From positions 14,693,809-14,757,808 of the forward strand of contig CM043959.1 of assembly GCA_014529385.2 (NCBI GenBank): DNA of 64,000 bases, given 5' to 3'. A program made the position numbers and the translations under genes. The notes beneath the pieces were generated by a model, which was not told the origin of the DNA, did no database searches, and was given only the letters and a program-made list of their open reading frames with translations. Source of the stretch: Adiantum capillus-veneris (taxonomy: Eukaryota > Streptophyta > Polypodiopsida > Polypodiales > Pteridaceae). The stretch's first letter is position 1. Every line of letters starts with the position of its first letter. This document shows, in pieces, positions 33,644 to 44,599 of this stretch.

Positions 33644-35227
33644 TGTAACATTTAATGGCCTAATAACTTATGTGTAGTGGAAATTAGCATGAACATAGTG
33701 GGCATTTCATTAGAATAGATTCCTAATGAGAATTACAAGAGTGCTTGGGTGGAGAGAGCAACAAAAAACATAACACCTAGTTAGATAGCATCAACAATAC
33801 TTTCAAAAGAGAGAGAAATTAAGCTATTGACAACAGTTGAGGACCGGATTTGCATGGAGCCGGTCCCCCCTCCAAAAGGCTTTGTATTATGGTTTCTCCC
33901 ATCAAGAGAGACATTGTACAATACAATTCTTTGTGTTCCTTCAAGACTAGCTAGTGCAATGAAGATGGAAGCTTCATGCACTAAGCAAAACACTTAACAA
34001 ACACAACTTGAATAATCCCCATTCTCAGACCCAAGACCTCACACACCTTCGAAGATGGTGAGAGCTAGCAGGGTATGAGAGTAGATTGAGAGGAAGAAGG
34101 AGTATCTTACGAGAAAGATGTACATCTCCTCACATAATCACTCATATGTAGCATAGCTTAGCTTAGTAATTAGCTTGGTAGAGGAGATGAGCATGCATTG
34201 AAGCTTGGCTCTTGGTTGTATTTGCATCCACATGCCAAGAGAGTGTTGTTGTAGGCTTCTATCTCACAAGCTTGGAGTAGGTGATCCATTAAAGCTTGGG
34301 AAGAGATAGTCTTATCTTTCTTCACACATGAGCTTGTGTGAGTGTGTGTGTGATAATGCCTTGCAAAAAATCAGCCCCCTCTCTCTCTCTTGGGCGAGCC
34401 CTCTTGCTAATTGCTCTTGCTGAAGCCTCATTGGCCCTCCCCAAGTCAAGCCAATTACAATTAAGCAGCATAGTGATAGACTTCTGACATGTGTCCCCCT
34501 TTCCCCTTTTGTGAGAGCTTTAGGTAATTAAATAATTAAACTAAACTCTCATTGGACCCCTTTGCCTCATGGCCAATAGGAATCAGGCAAGCCATTGGGC
34601 TCCTGAATGCTCATTGGACCCCTTTGGAAACTGCCCAATAGTCTTCTAGGAGACTTAATTCTCATTGGTTTCTTTTATTAAATGTTTTTAAATTAATTAA
34701 ACTAGATTTACTCTAGCTTAATTCTCATTGGTCCACTTCAAGGGTCTTCCAATAGGAATTGGGCACACCTTGTGGGCATCTGGCCTAGGGAGCTGACATG
34801 TGTCCCTAATTCCCTTTGTGAAAAGGGAGCCTGTGTGTGTGTGTGTGGCTCTCTCTCTCTCATCCCCTACCTTTAGGGCTCGCCCCCTCCCATGTAGGGA
34901 TGTGCAAAGACTTTTAGGGCACACAAAAGCATCCAATTTTCCCTACGGTTGACCTTTGGACACAACCTTTGAATTTTGGAACCTTAGCATTTTGGAAGTC
35001 TTAATGGGCTGAACCTTAGGGTCTTTTTAGCCCATTCTTGCACATGGCTCTTTTGCAGATGGCCCCCCCTTTGGATCCCTATTTTCCCTCCTTTGGATCC
35101 CTACTGTGGCCGGTCTGCTAGCTTAACCAATATTCTAGCTTTTTCTCCCCTGGTACCTCCCCACATTAAATGATCAGTTTAATATGAGAAAATCATTTAG
35201 GAGAATTAGATATTGATTATTATGACA
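33644..35227 (-). repeat. 5' LTR of element C
   Basis: 1584 bp with TGTCATAATAATC...TGTTACA on the minus strand, directly abutting PBS. It carries the promoter for element RNA; I could not place a convincing TATA box. Confidence 0.95.
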
Positions 35228-35232
35228 TCTCT
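35228..35232. repeat. target-site duplication of element C, right copy
   Basis: TCTCT follows the LTR end and equals 26368-26372. Confidence 0.9.
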
Positions 35233-35925
35233 TCTCAAACTAGGCCAATAAAAGAATGTCTCTACCGTTTTAACTGTCGCACCAATACCACGATGCCCTG
35301 CATATAATGGGACATGACTTTCTACCATGACCTTATGTCACAATGGCTTAGTATCACAAAGTCTTCCATGCATCATGATAAAATTGTCTATGAGGAGGTA
35401 GTGCTCATGATGTTGCCCCTCTTGCAACTGCTTAAAAATCCTTGCAAAATCTTCATCTGTAGCATATTGTTCCTTCATGTCATCCAACTCATGTTGATAA
35501 GGAATTGACAGAATTGAAATATCTGGCTTCCCTGATAACGCATTAGCCACAACGTTCTTCTTGCCTTCCACATGCATAATCTGGAAGTGGAAAATAGAAA
35601 GAATATTTGTCCATTGCATATGCTTTTTGGATAACTTTGACTGTGTCAAGAAGTATTGCAAGGTCTGATGATCTGTCTGAACAACAAAATCAGCACCTAA
35701 GAGGTAGTGCTTCCAACTAGAAAGCACATGAATCATGGTCAAAAGCTCTTTTTCATAGATTTGCATAGTCTTTTATGGCCCTTGCAAGATTTTTCTCTCG
35801 TAAGCTACTACCCGACGATCTTGCATTAGCACTCCTCTGATGCTATTGCCATACGCGTCATACTGGACCACAAATGACTTCCTGAGATTTGGTATACTAT
35901 ATGCCTGAGTAATGTGTGACATGAC
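35228..35925 (-). pseudogene. RNase H and integrase zinc finger of element D
   Basis: Continuation of D on the far side of C. From the right: AYSIPNLRKSFVVQYDAYG and GVLMQDRRVVAYERKILQG, then a stop, then MQIYEKELLTMIHVLSSWKH, VQTDHQTLQYFLTQSKLSKK, MHVEGKKNVVANALSGKP, and after another stop HRGIGATVKTVETFFYWPSL, which joins the integrase at 26372. The polymerase part of RT is absent beyond 35925. Confidence 0.87.
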
Positions 35926-37224
35926 CATATCTTATTGGTATTAAAACATTTTCATTCACTCACCTTACTTTGATTTGTTTCTTTACACAATTAGCTTACA
36001 ATTTCTCAAGTCATTTAAGAAATTAGTAGTGAGAATGGCACCCAAGAGAACTCATTTTGGTGGCTCTCACGATCATGAGGCTGGAACCAGTGATGCAAAA
36101 GGCAAAGGAAAGGACTCTATGAATGAAGAAGTGCCAATTATTTAGTGAAGCAATGACATCACTCATGAGAAGGTAGGAATATTTTTTGGCTATTTAATGT
36201 TCCTTGCATCACGAGTCATTAGGAAGGAAAAATTACCCTAAAAATATTGGGTCACTCCCAATTGGAAACCACATCATTTGAACTTGTTATTTTCTTAAGT
36301 TTTAATTATTAGGAAGGAATTGTTTGATGATATATTATCTAAAGTAGGAAAGAATGTTTTGTTAGGAAAGACTCTCTCAACTTTACTTCATTTCATTCCA
36401 ATATTGATTTAGCCTGAACTCCCCTTTGATCATATGGAGGTAGCTCGCTTTTCTATGTAGGAGCTGTGCATTTCTATGTACAATGCTGACCCATTTCTAT
36501 GAGACAACTTAGTTCATTTCTATGGATATATGATGTGACTCATCCGGTGGGTTACTCCAGGAGGTGTAGTACTTATTGATTGTATGGGAATTCAATGAAA
36601 ATGGGTAGAGTGAACATCCAGTGGAAGAAGTTTCTACAATTTTGGAGTATTGGAATTATTATGAAGTAGAGTTTTTCCTAGGAAAGATTGTCTTCGTGCC
36701 AATTTTTAGTGTTTGAAGGACTACTTAAATAAACTTGTGTTGGGAACTCTAATAAAGAACTATGTGTTATGAACAACCATGTGGTAGTAATTAGGAAACA
36801 AGATTAAAAGTGTGAGTGTGGGAGTGAAAAGTGAGGACTCTCTCAGGTTGCCATGTCAATGGATGGGCGGTCTCAATTAGTCGAGAAACTCTTCGCTCCC
36901 TATTTGTTTAGCAAAAGTGAAATTAGAGCCTCATTGCACCAAGAGTGAAGAAGTCTCAAATGATCCATTCCTCTGAAAGCTATGGGTAAAAATGCATTTG
37001 AGTTTCTCTCTTTTGGAAGATGAGATTTATGAATGTTTAAATTTTTGTAAGAGATCATGCTTCCCCTGCGAGGCAAGACTAGAAAACCTATCTAATGGCT
37101 CAGGCTTGAGTTACCCTATGACAAAATCATGTCCATTAGAATCAATACTATCTTGACTATGTGTTTTTTAAGCAATTAGGACCTAGCAAAATTGGTGACG
37201 GGACGGGGACCTCACACTTTGACG
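35926..37224 (+). other. unassigned, possible old LTR ending at the E primer site
   Basis: No protein family recognised. TTGGTATTAAAAC at about 35935-35947 resembles a degenerate iMet PBS, followed by a short frame MAPKRTHFGGSHDHEAGTSD (about 36036). The right part ends exactly at the PBS of E and so should include its 5' LTR, but I could not align it with the E 3' LTR start at 39317. The 5' LTR may be replaced or strongly decayed. Confidence 0.35.
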
Positions 37225-37237
37225 TTGGTATCAAAGC
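37225..37237 (+). promoter_or_regulatory. primer-binding site of element E
   Basis: TTGGTATCAAAGC, the same one-base variant of the iMet complement as in element A, followed by the family's TTTCTCTTTTCTTGC-type leader. Confidence 0.78.
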
Positions 37238-37698
37238 TGAGGTTTCTCTTTTCTTGCCTAAGAAGAGAGATCCTTGAGTAGTCTATGAAAGGTTGAAGTT
37301 TTTCTTTGCAATAGGGTAAGTGGGACTAGGATTTATTAACTATAAAAGGTTCGAGTCATTCATTGCAATAGGGTAAGTGGGATTGGGATATATTAACTTG
37401 GTTGGTATGTGTATTTATACGATATTAGTGACACCATCAATATCTATGGTCTTAATAATTAAATCTTTGGGACGTGCCTTTGGCTTAACCATTTTTGAGC
37501 TATTAGTCTCCTGAAAGGAACCGATGTCAACCTTGCATTGTTAAACCTGCTCCACTACTCTTTGCAATCAACAGTATCCTAAACCATGGGTGTAGTTACT
37601 TGAGTGCTAATTTTTAAGGGATAAGAGGAGTAGTAGCCAAAGTTTTTGGAAGTGCCAAGGAAAGAGTTAGAATACACATACAAGGAAATTAAATCATC

Positions 37699-38390
37699 AT
37701 GGTCCAACATAATCAAGAGAATGTAATTAATATTGACAGGTTATATTTGGCTCATTGTATAACATTTGAGGATGGGTGGAGATTCATTAACTACCTCGTT
37801 GACAAGATACAAAAATCAATGGGAAACATTATTTTACAACCGAAGGTTCAAAGCCAAACTCAAACTTGTCAAGCCCAAGTTCCCCTAAGTACCCAAGTGT
37901 TGGCCTTTATCCAATAATTTGACACGGCTTTTGGAGATGTAGATTGCTCAAAAGCTTCAAAGCTCTAAAATGTTTCTATGCATTTCTAGCGGTCAGCCCA
38001 TCAATGGTGGGCAAGCCTATGTAGTCAATGTGAAGCTCCAAAGACTTGGAAAGCATTAAGGATTGCTATTACAACGCAATTACTGTGCAAGTTTCAAAGA
38101 AAAAGTCCTTATAGAATGACAAAGCTTGAAGATGGCCCCGTGCAAGTCTGTCCCAAAGTATGTGGATAAGTTTTGGGAGTTACATATCAAGGCCACTCTC
38201 TACAAAAAGATAGACTTTGCAAAACAAAAGAAAACAATTTACGGTAGCCTATCCAAAGAGATGGGTGAGTATTTCAACTCACAAAGACCTAAAACTATTT
38301 CAAAGGTCATACATCATACTATGGTCTCCTTGAGGATTCATTTCCAACAAGGATATAAGAAGGGCTCCAAACTAATGAAAGCCAGACAAT
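37699..38390 (+). pseudogene. gag of element E (broken, linker deleted)
   Basis: MVQHNQENVINIDRLYLAH aligns with the gag start of C. After QAQVPLSTQ the frame jumps to VLAFIQ (capsid), so about 110 codons of the linker are gone. A TAA follows directly (37915). Capsid continues in other frames: HQWWASLCSQCEAPKTWKAL (about 37990-38055), then KYVDKFWELHIKATLYKKID and SLSKEMGEYFNSQRPKTISK (38126-38446). Decayed. Confidence 0.78.
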
Positions 38391-38930
38391 CATACGATCA
38401 AAGAAGTTATATCTATCATGCAACAGAAACAAAAGGCTGCTACTAATAAGCATAGATGAGCCCTGACCTTCAAATAAATTAATTGGATATTGCTAAATTT
38501 TCCAAAATTATGCCTAAGTCACACTACGGGCAAGGGAATGACCAAAAATATGCCCAACACGTGACAAAAAATATTATGCCCAACACGTGACCCAAAATAT
38601 TATGCTAACTTAGTAAAAAGATATTATGGTCCATTTCAAATTCTTAAAATTATCAATGAAACACTTATAAGTTAAGGTTACCAAGTACCTGGCTCATTCA
38701 TAATACCTTTTATGTGACAGACCCTTGAAACCTTATAAGGGTGAGCCACGCAAAGAACCAGTAATTGAAGAACCACCTGAGTTTGAGGATTAAAAAGAGA
38801 TTTTGCACCAAGAGAGCATCCTTTGACATGAAGACAAGGTTTTAAGAAGTGGTAAGAATATCCATTGATATCTTGTCAAAATTAAGAATTATACTTTTGA
38901 AAATGTAAGGTGGATGCAAGACATCCAGGT
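38391..38930 (+). pseudogene. integrase C-terminus and chromodomain of element E
   Basis: Directly after gag sequence comes SIMQQKQKAATNKH, matching QQRQKAAADKH in the C integrase, then KRYYGPFQIL-like sequence around 38615-38650, LKPYKGEPRKEPVIEEPPEF (about 38725-38790), and a chromodomain tail (IL-H-EDKVL...; YLVKIKNYTFENVRWMQ-like) at 38810-38930. The fusion places gag directly against integrase in one transcript. Stops throughout. Confidence 0.72.
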
Positions 38931-39301
38931 AAAAAATAATGTAAGCCTTGCAAATACCTACAATGACTCCTATCAATGGTAAGAATCATGTATGAGAAAG
39001 TATATTTCATAAAGATTTTTTTCTTGCTTTGACTCTAAGATTTCTTTTAAATGCATACCATATATCAAGCTTGCGGCAGCTTACTCTCTCAAGCATTTAG
39101 TTGACCATGCCAATTTACCACGAAAGATGATTAGGGCTAAGTAAAGACATTCTTGGGACAACTAGCCCTTCCAAGCACCAAGTGTATGTAGTTTCCACTA
39201 TGGAAGAATGTCAATGGGTAAAATGGGATCCTCTATCCAAGGCAACAGGACTAGCTATGACTTTATTTTTCCCTACCCCATAGTCAAGGATGACTATGAT
39301 T

Positions 39302-39316
39302 TCAAGGGAGAGGTAA
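39302..39316 (+). promoter_or_regulatory. polypurine tract of element E
   Basis: TCAAGGGAGAGGTAA differs by one base from the tracts of B and C and precedes TGTCATGAGTATTG. Confidence 0.8.
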
Positions 39317-39500
39317 TGTCATGAGTATTGATTTCTAACCTTATCAAGGTATTTTACAACTTAAATTGGTCACTTAAGTCTACGGAGAATAAAAAGAGAA
39401 CAAGTGAAATTGATTAAGTGCTAATGGACCAACGGTTCAACGGTTGGGACCAAAAAGGAAAAAGTCCATAAAAGAGCAAGGGTAATTGCTAACTAGTCAT
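39317..39500 (+). repeat. start of the 3' LTR of element E
   Basis: TGTCATGAGTATTGATTTC matches the family LTR start TGTCATAATAATCAATATC loosely. Similarity to other LTRs persists in the GGGACC..AAAAGAGCAA block around 39450-39480 and then fades. Confidence 0.55.
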
Positions 39501-39878
39501 CTGATTCATATAGGTACATATCAAGGAAGGATAAATGTATCATGGAAAGCTTGGATCAAAGGTATAGGACAAAAGAGATGATCAAGAGAAATTATAGAAT
39601 TCTAAAAATCTAAAGTGATTGTGCTAAGCTCAAGACATTAGAGTAACTCTTTAGACTCCTAGTATGAAGTCTAGGAAGCCTTAGGGTGAAATTCTAGCTT
39701 GCCTTAAATTATCTAAATTTAATACATCTAGATTTAGCAGGTTTTGGGAGCATCTTGGTGGCACCCCAAAGCACTATGCTAAGGTTTTGCACACGAGGTG
39801 AAAGTTTTAAAGCCCAAAGAATGGGTTTTATTTTTACCAAAGTTTATCCTAGTTTAGTGAGTCCTAAGTTAGCAGGTA
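39500..39878. other. unassigned sequence
   Basis: No coding signal. It may include the diverged remainder of the E 3' LTR. Confidence 0.35.
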
Positions 39879-40386
39879 TGTTGTAGCCCTAGTGGAATTG
39901 GAGCTGGTCTTTTCAGACAACTGATTCCAGTGTTAAAATTTAGAGCTACTGGTTATGTCGTCAGTTCAATTAGTGAAACTTAGAATAGAACACTAGACTG
40001 AAATAGAGACCTGAAGTGGAATGTTATACTGAAATGAGAGACATAACTGAAAGACTCGAAAGAGTATTTGCAGATTCAGATTAATAGCTTAAGGATAACC
40101 AGTACAATGTCTAATGGGTTAAGCTAAGATGATTACAAAAGCAATGATTACAGGGTGAACCTACAGGCGAAGAGCTCGTAAATCCGAAAGTGCTTAGAAA
40201 GCTTAAGCCAAAAGACAAAAATTAAGCAGCTAAGAAGCCCAATTACAATGTAGCGGGTCCTATTTATAGCTCTCAAGAGTTACTACAATAACTACCTACG
40301 ATAATTACTGGTAGTGTTACTGCTCCCTGTTGTTCGGCCTTCTAAGAGGCAGTTCCCGCCTACTAGGACTATCATCACCTTCTACA
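39879..40386 (-). repeat. candidate 3' LTR of element M
   Basis: On the minus strand a purine tract (AAGAAAGGAGGGAAAGA, about 40387-40403) is followed by TGTAGAAGG, a TATA box at 40261-40268, and an end CTACAACA at 39879. TG...CA ends, a PPT upstream and an internal TATA are what a 3' LTR would show. There is no second copy in the window, so this rests on structure alone. Confidence 0.4.
40261..40268 (-). promoter_or_regulatory. TATA box candidate in the M LTR
   Basis: On the minus strand, GCTATAAATAGGACCC. The core CTATAAATAGG is the same as at 1658 near the left end. It lies downstream of the M ORF in the same direction, which fits an LTR promoter rather than a gene promoter for that ORF. 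Confidence 0.45.
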
Positions 40387-40599
40387 TCTTTCCCTCCTTT
40401 CTTGAATTTTGGTATAACTCCAAAAATTTTGGAAAAAAATCCACTGTCTGATTCTGTTTTGGTGTTGAGAAAACCATTTGGTGTTCTGGTTTGGCCTAAA
40501 CCCTAAACCCTTCTGGTTGCTGAGTTAGTCGATGTTCCTCATGGTAGTACTCTTTCGGTATTGCTAGCTTTATACCATACTTCATGCTTGTTGAGTGCT

Positions 40600-43500
40600 T
40601 GACACCCTTAGTTGTAATCCCAAGGGTGCCTAGCCAAGGAAATTCCAGTGTCTAAATGGAAAAATCTAGTGTCTGATTCTGAGATGGAACTACCCAGTAT
40701 CCTTCCACTGAACCCGCTTCCTCTTGCCCTTCTTCTGTGTTGGTGCCTCAGAAGTCCCAGTGCTAGCATTGTCCTTTTGGATAAGTCTGTAAATGGCCTC
40801 TTGCTCAAGCTGATCTCGCCTTTCAGTGGAAATCTCAAATTCATAAGGCGTGAGGGGATTGTAGGTTTTGGTGTCGGGATCATACAGATTGTGTTTGCCC
40901 TTTGTCAGATGAGTTCTAGCCAATTTATGACAATGCAAGGTTGTGTGGATGCATCCCTATTGAAGAGGCTGATTCGTCTTACTTCTAGCTTCAAAGAGAA
41001 TCTTGGACATCTTTTTGTATTAGCCCCAGCCCTAGTTTTGTAGTGATATCCTTTTCAGGAATCTTAGAAGACTCCACAGTCAGTTGAAGTAACTAATTTG
41101 TGATCTTCGTTAATCCATGGAGCTAGATCTTCCACTGTCCCATATAGAGTTTGACCTTCTGCATTTCTCCTTGCAGATCCATGACAGTATCCATTTTGAG
41201 GGCGTCATTGATCAGTGATGCCAAGCTTTCCATTCCATAGTGGCTCGCTCATACGAGTCTTGGAGTTCATTGGTGATGCTGAAGTAAGCGAGTCGATCCA
41301 CTGGTTCCAGATGTTGAGATACAAAGCTGGAAAAAATCTAGGGAGTTCAGCCTCTTTAGCAGGTAATACATATAAGAGAACTAGAGAATCAGGCACAAAC
41401 TCCAAAAATTTGAGAAAAATATGGTTCTCCTGCTGCATCATCTTCCTAGTAACTTGGACGAGCTGAAAGACTCTTTGGAGAGCAATTGCATATTCTCCCA
41501 CTGTCATTTGAATCCGAGGTCCTTTACTGTTGGAAGACTGATCTTCAATTATGGCCTACACCCTTTGATCCAAAACTCCTCTGGCAATTTTAATTTGAAG
41601 CAAGACTTCTTTCAATTGAGTTCTAACCTCCTTCATACACTTGTATATAGGCCTGTTTCCTAGCAGTAGATCCAGTTCAAGAGCTAGAGAGTGTTGGTCT
41701 GTAGTGGACTTTTGCTACCAATGTAGATTGACTGTCATATAATCAAAAGTCAGTGTCCACTCAGGTACCCTTTTCAATAACTGGATTCTATTGGGATGCT
41801 CAAGTAGTTGACACATCTCTTGATCATGAAAGGCAGCTAATTTCTAGTGCTGAATCATTTTCCTGGCTCCTACATACAGTCTTTGAAAGCATTCTAGGTT
41901 AGAGATAAGAGTGTCATCCTCCAAATACTTTCTAGTAATAGGAGCTTGCTGATGTTTTAATCTCTTGTTCAATGTGATGAGCTGTAAGGAGTGTTGCTCA
42001 TCAGCCTTTAAGGATTCAGCCACAGCTTTGCCTTTTCCTTTTCTATCTAGACTGTGCCGTGACTAGTATACTAGAGAATCTCCACTTCCTTGCTGCTGAT
42101 CATCAGACCGCTAGTCACCCGACTGCTGGTCTGGCTGGTCTTTGTGCTTGTCTAGCTGGTCTTTGTTGGGTTCACTGCCTCCTGTGGTGGCAGCTGATCC
42201 ACCAGCTCTAGAGCTTGAGGGTGGGGAAGGAGGAATATTATCATCATCATCGGGTTTATCTACAGGGTTGTCCTCCGCTTCCTCATCCTGCTCTTCTTTC
42301 CTCTCAGAATCCTCATCAGGATTTTTTTGCTTATCAATATAATCCATAATGGCTTGATTTGCTAAGGCTGTCTTGTATTGAGAGATATTTTCTTGCAAAT
42401 CACTCTGCATGATCTCCATAAGTTCCTTGAGATTGTCCATATCCATGGTTAATATCAGCAATGTTATTATGGATATATCTCTCTGTAAGGGAAGCTTTCA
42501 ATGCAATGTGGGTTGTCAACATCGTGTTGAAGTCAACCCGCTTCATTCTCAGCATAGACTAAAATCTGTCAGCATTTCTTAGGCCTCTACCTTGTCTTCA
42601 TTTAACTGTTGATTCTTTGTTTTGAGCTTATAGAACTTTGCTTGTAGCTCCTTAATTGTTCGTGTTGACTGATTTTCAATAATACCATGCCTAAGAGATT
42701 GTGCCCCAATATCTTGTTGGAGTTTCTGAATCTTCTATTGGCTGCTTTCCAATTCTTCTTTTAGCTTAGACACTTTGTCATTAGAATCTGATGCATCCAT
42801 AAACTGTCCTAAGGCGTTGACAATGGTGTTCCATGATGACTAGATAAGCACCGAGCAGCCATCAGCTACTATTGTCGGGTCAGATTGGACTGGCTCATAA
42901 ACCATAACGGGAGCCATGTATGGTAATGCTGCCAAATCCGGTTTTTTGAAAAATAAGTGAGCCTTTGAGAGGGTTATGATGTAACTACTGTAGTCTATCT
43001 GTCTTGGCTATGGATAAAGCCAATTCACTGAAAGGAATTTTGTTAGCTGGATTTGCAGGTGTTGAACCCTTTCCCTTGTCATTATTGATTGTCACCTGTT
43101 TAGTGCTTGACATTTCTTGCTGGCCTATTCCAACATTGATGTCTATTGGAGTCTATTTTTCAGGTATGGCTGAAGTCTGGCCTGTTGAGGACTTTTCAAT
43201 AGGCAAGCACTTGACCTGACTCTCCAGTTGCTTTAGTAAAGCATTGCTTTTGGCCAATGTAACCTTTGGTTTCTTTGAACCTCTAGCTACCACCGGTGTG
43301 GCCTTCCTCTTCTGTCCAGTTAGAGCCAACTGATTGCCTGGAGCCTCTTTCTCTGAAGATAGCTCTACATTGTTAGTCGTTGGAATGGGCTTCAGAATCC
43401 AAGCCATCCTTACCTGGAAATTAGCTTCTAGAGAAGTTGCCCAGTATTTGCCAGACATACCAAGATTTCAATACATTCTGAGCTTTCAGCTTAGCAGTCT

Positions 43501-43890
43501 GTTGTAGCACATTATGAGACAAGATCTGACATAAGTTGATTTTACCTATAGCATTTAATCTTTTTGCAAGCTGTATGGAAAATAACTTTTCTGACACATA
43601 TGTGGGATTGTTCTTCAAGATTCTCATTGATACGGAAAAAAGGAAGGCTTGGAACTGTGAGAGATGATTCAGATATCTCTACCCTACCTCCTCTGTGGGC
43701 TCAACAATAGTGTTATCTCTAAAATGTGCAACATCAAATCCAGCACTTTGTTTCTCCTCAGCAACAAAGTCAATCTCCTCTTCCTCTAAAAGCTTTTCAC
43801 ATGTTTCAAGTTGTGACACTATGGAGACATTTGTATTTGTTTCCTCCACATGAACAACATTCTCATTACCTAAATCTTCCATTTTAAGGA
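40600..43890 (-). pseudogene. decayed long ORF of element M, family not recognised
   Basis: Read from 43881 down on the minus strand: MEDLGNENVVHVEETNTN with an acidic stretch, a helical part (PTYVSEKLFSIQLAKRLNAI, about 43555-43610), a basic Ser/Thr/Pro segment (QKRKATPVVARGSKKPKVT, about 43245-43310), and a coiled-coil-like, very acidic segment with poly-Asp and PPSPPSSS (42111-42461). Further down are pieces at 41205-41507 and a C-terminus ending TQKKGKRKRVQWKDTG (40690). Frames shift repeatedly and there is no RT, integrase or zinc knuckle. It could be a gag-like or extra ORF of an LTR element, given the LTR-like sequence after it. It begins where H integrase similarity ends. Confidence 0.4.
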
Positions 43891-43959
43891 ATAAAAAGAA
43901 CAAGAAGGAAAACTCCTTCTTCACTAAGTTACAAGGCTTTACATGAACAGGACAGGAAA

Positions 43960-44560
43960 AACTGAGTGGACTTATGAAAGATGACTTATTTTGGAACTTT
44001 TTTTTATCATGAAACTCTTTCATTTGCTTTTTTGAGCATAGATGCCCGCAACCTCCATTAGGCATGTCTCATCCAATCTTTCTAGAGTGTCGAGTCATTC
44101 CGACAACTCATGACCAATTCACCCTAGGTCTTTTGCTATACGTAGTGTTCGAACCAAGAATTCTATAGGCAATATCGCATGTAGCCCAAATACCAAATTA
44201 AATAGTATCATCCTGATTGTTGTGTTAAAAGCAACTCTATATGCCCACAAAGCTGAATTCAAAGTTTTATTCCAATCCAATCTCAATTCGCTTACAATTT
44301 TGGTCAAAACCATGCAAAGAATCGTGCTTCATTAAGGAAGTGAGTCCCTCTATCGCTAACTATTTTGATTGGCAACCCATATCTTGTAAAGATATTTTCA
44401 TCCAAGAATTGTGCAATCACTTTTACATCATTTTGAGCCACTATAATTCTTGATAGACTTCTTTTGTACAAATGCTCAGTACATTATAGTGGCCAAAGAG
44501 TTGTATGCTTTATAGGCTTCTTTATTGTACAAATGACACATGAACTCACATAATCATTGA
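43960..44560 (-). pseudogene. integrase of element H (broken)
   Basis: A zinc-finger remnant (YVSSCVICTIKK) near 44530 is followed, after loss of the segment with the first catalytic Asp, by IIVAQNDVKVIAQFLDENIF and RYGLPIKIVSDRGTHFLNE (second Asp) at about 44345-44435, then NKTLNSALWAYRVAFNTTI and LPIEFLVRTLRIA (44119-44313). The C-terminal MKEFHDKK motif lies near 44000-44020. Shifts and stops throughout; the core is incomplete. Confidence 0.78.
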
Positions 44561-44599
44561 CACTTCTCTATTGTTCTGGCCAATATACCTCATCAGCAC

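Larger units (their letters stand above)
26373..35227 (-). mobile_element. full-length Ty3/gypsy chromovirus element C
   Basis: 8855 bp with two LTRs (26373-27953 and 33644-35227), iMet PBS, gag, zinc knuckle, protease, RT, RNase H, integrase, chromodomain and PPT, flanked by TCTCT. By eye the LTRs differ at roughly 20 substitutions and a few small indels (about 1.3 percent), making it the youngest element here. It is not autonomous: TAG between gag and pol, TAG and TGA in RT, a shift in RNase H, TGA before the integrase, TAA within it, and TAA and TGA in the chromodomain tail. It lies in D in the same orientation. Confidence 0.95.
23342..35925 (-). mobile_element. Ty3/gypsy chromovirus D, split by element C
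   Basis: Minus-strand element of a second family. The 3' LTR is 23342-24905, then PPT, chromodomain and integrase (25112-26372), interrupted by C (26373-35227), and resumes with the integrase zinc finger and RNase H (35228-35925). Removing C and one TCTCT copy restores a continuous integrase reading (zinc-finger part ...VETFFYWPSLR, then RDVDAFVQAC). RT, protease, gag, PBS and 5' LTR are missing beyond 35925. The 3' LTR abuts G inside its integrase, so D inserted into G. Confidence 0.85.
37225..39500 (+). mobile_element. internally deleted Ty3/gypsy element E
   Basis: The PBS, gag leader, gag and then, without protease, RT or RNase H, the integrase C-terminal domain and chromodomain tail, PPT and the start of a 3' LTR all follow in order on the plus strand. 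Most of pol is missing across one junction near 38390. Gag also lacks most of the Arg/Ser-rich linker. It is more diverged from C than A or B are. The right limit is uncertain because the 3' LTR fades after about 39500. Confidence 0.75.

Noticed and set aside
35926..36160. New gag gene starting MAPKRTHFGG
   Set aside because: Only about 36 codons before a stop and no gag motif. The upstream PBS-like TTGGTATTAAAAC has several mismatches. Mentioned only as part of an unassigned region.
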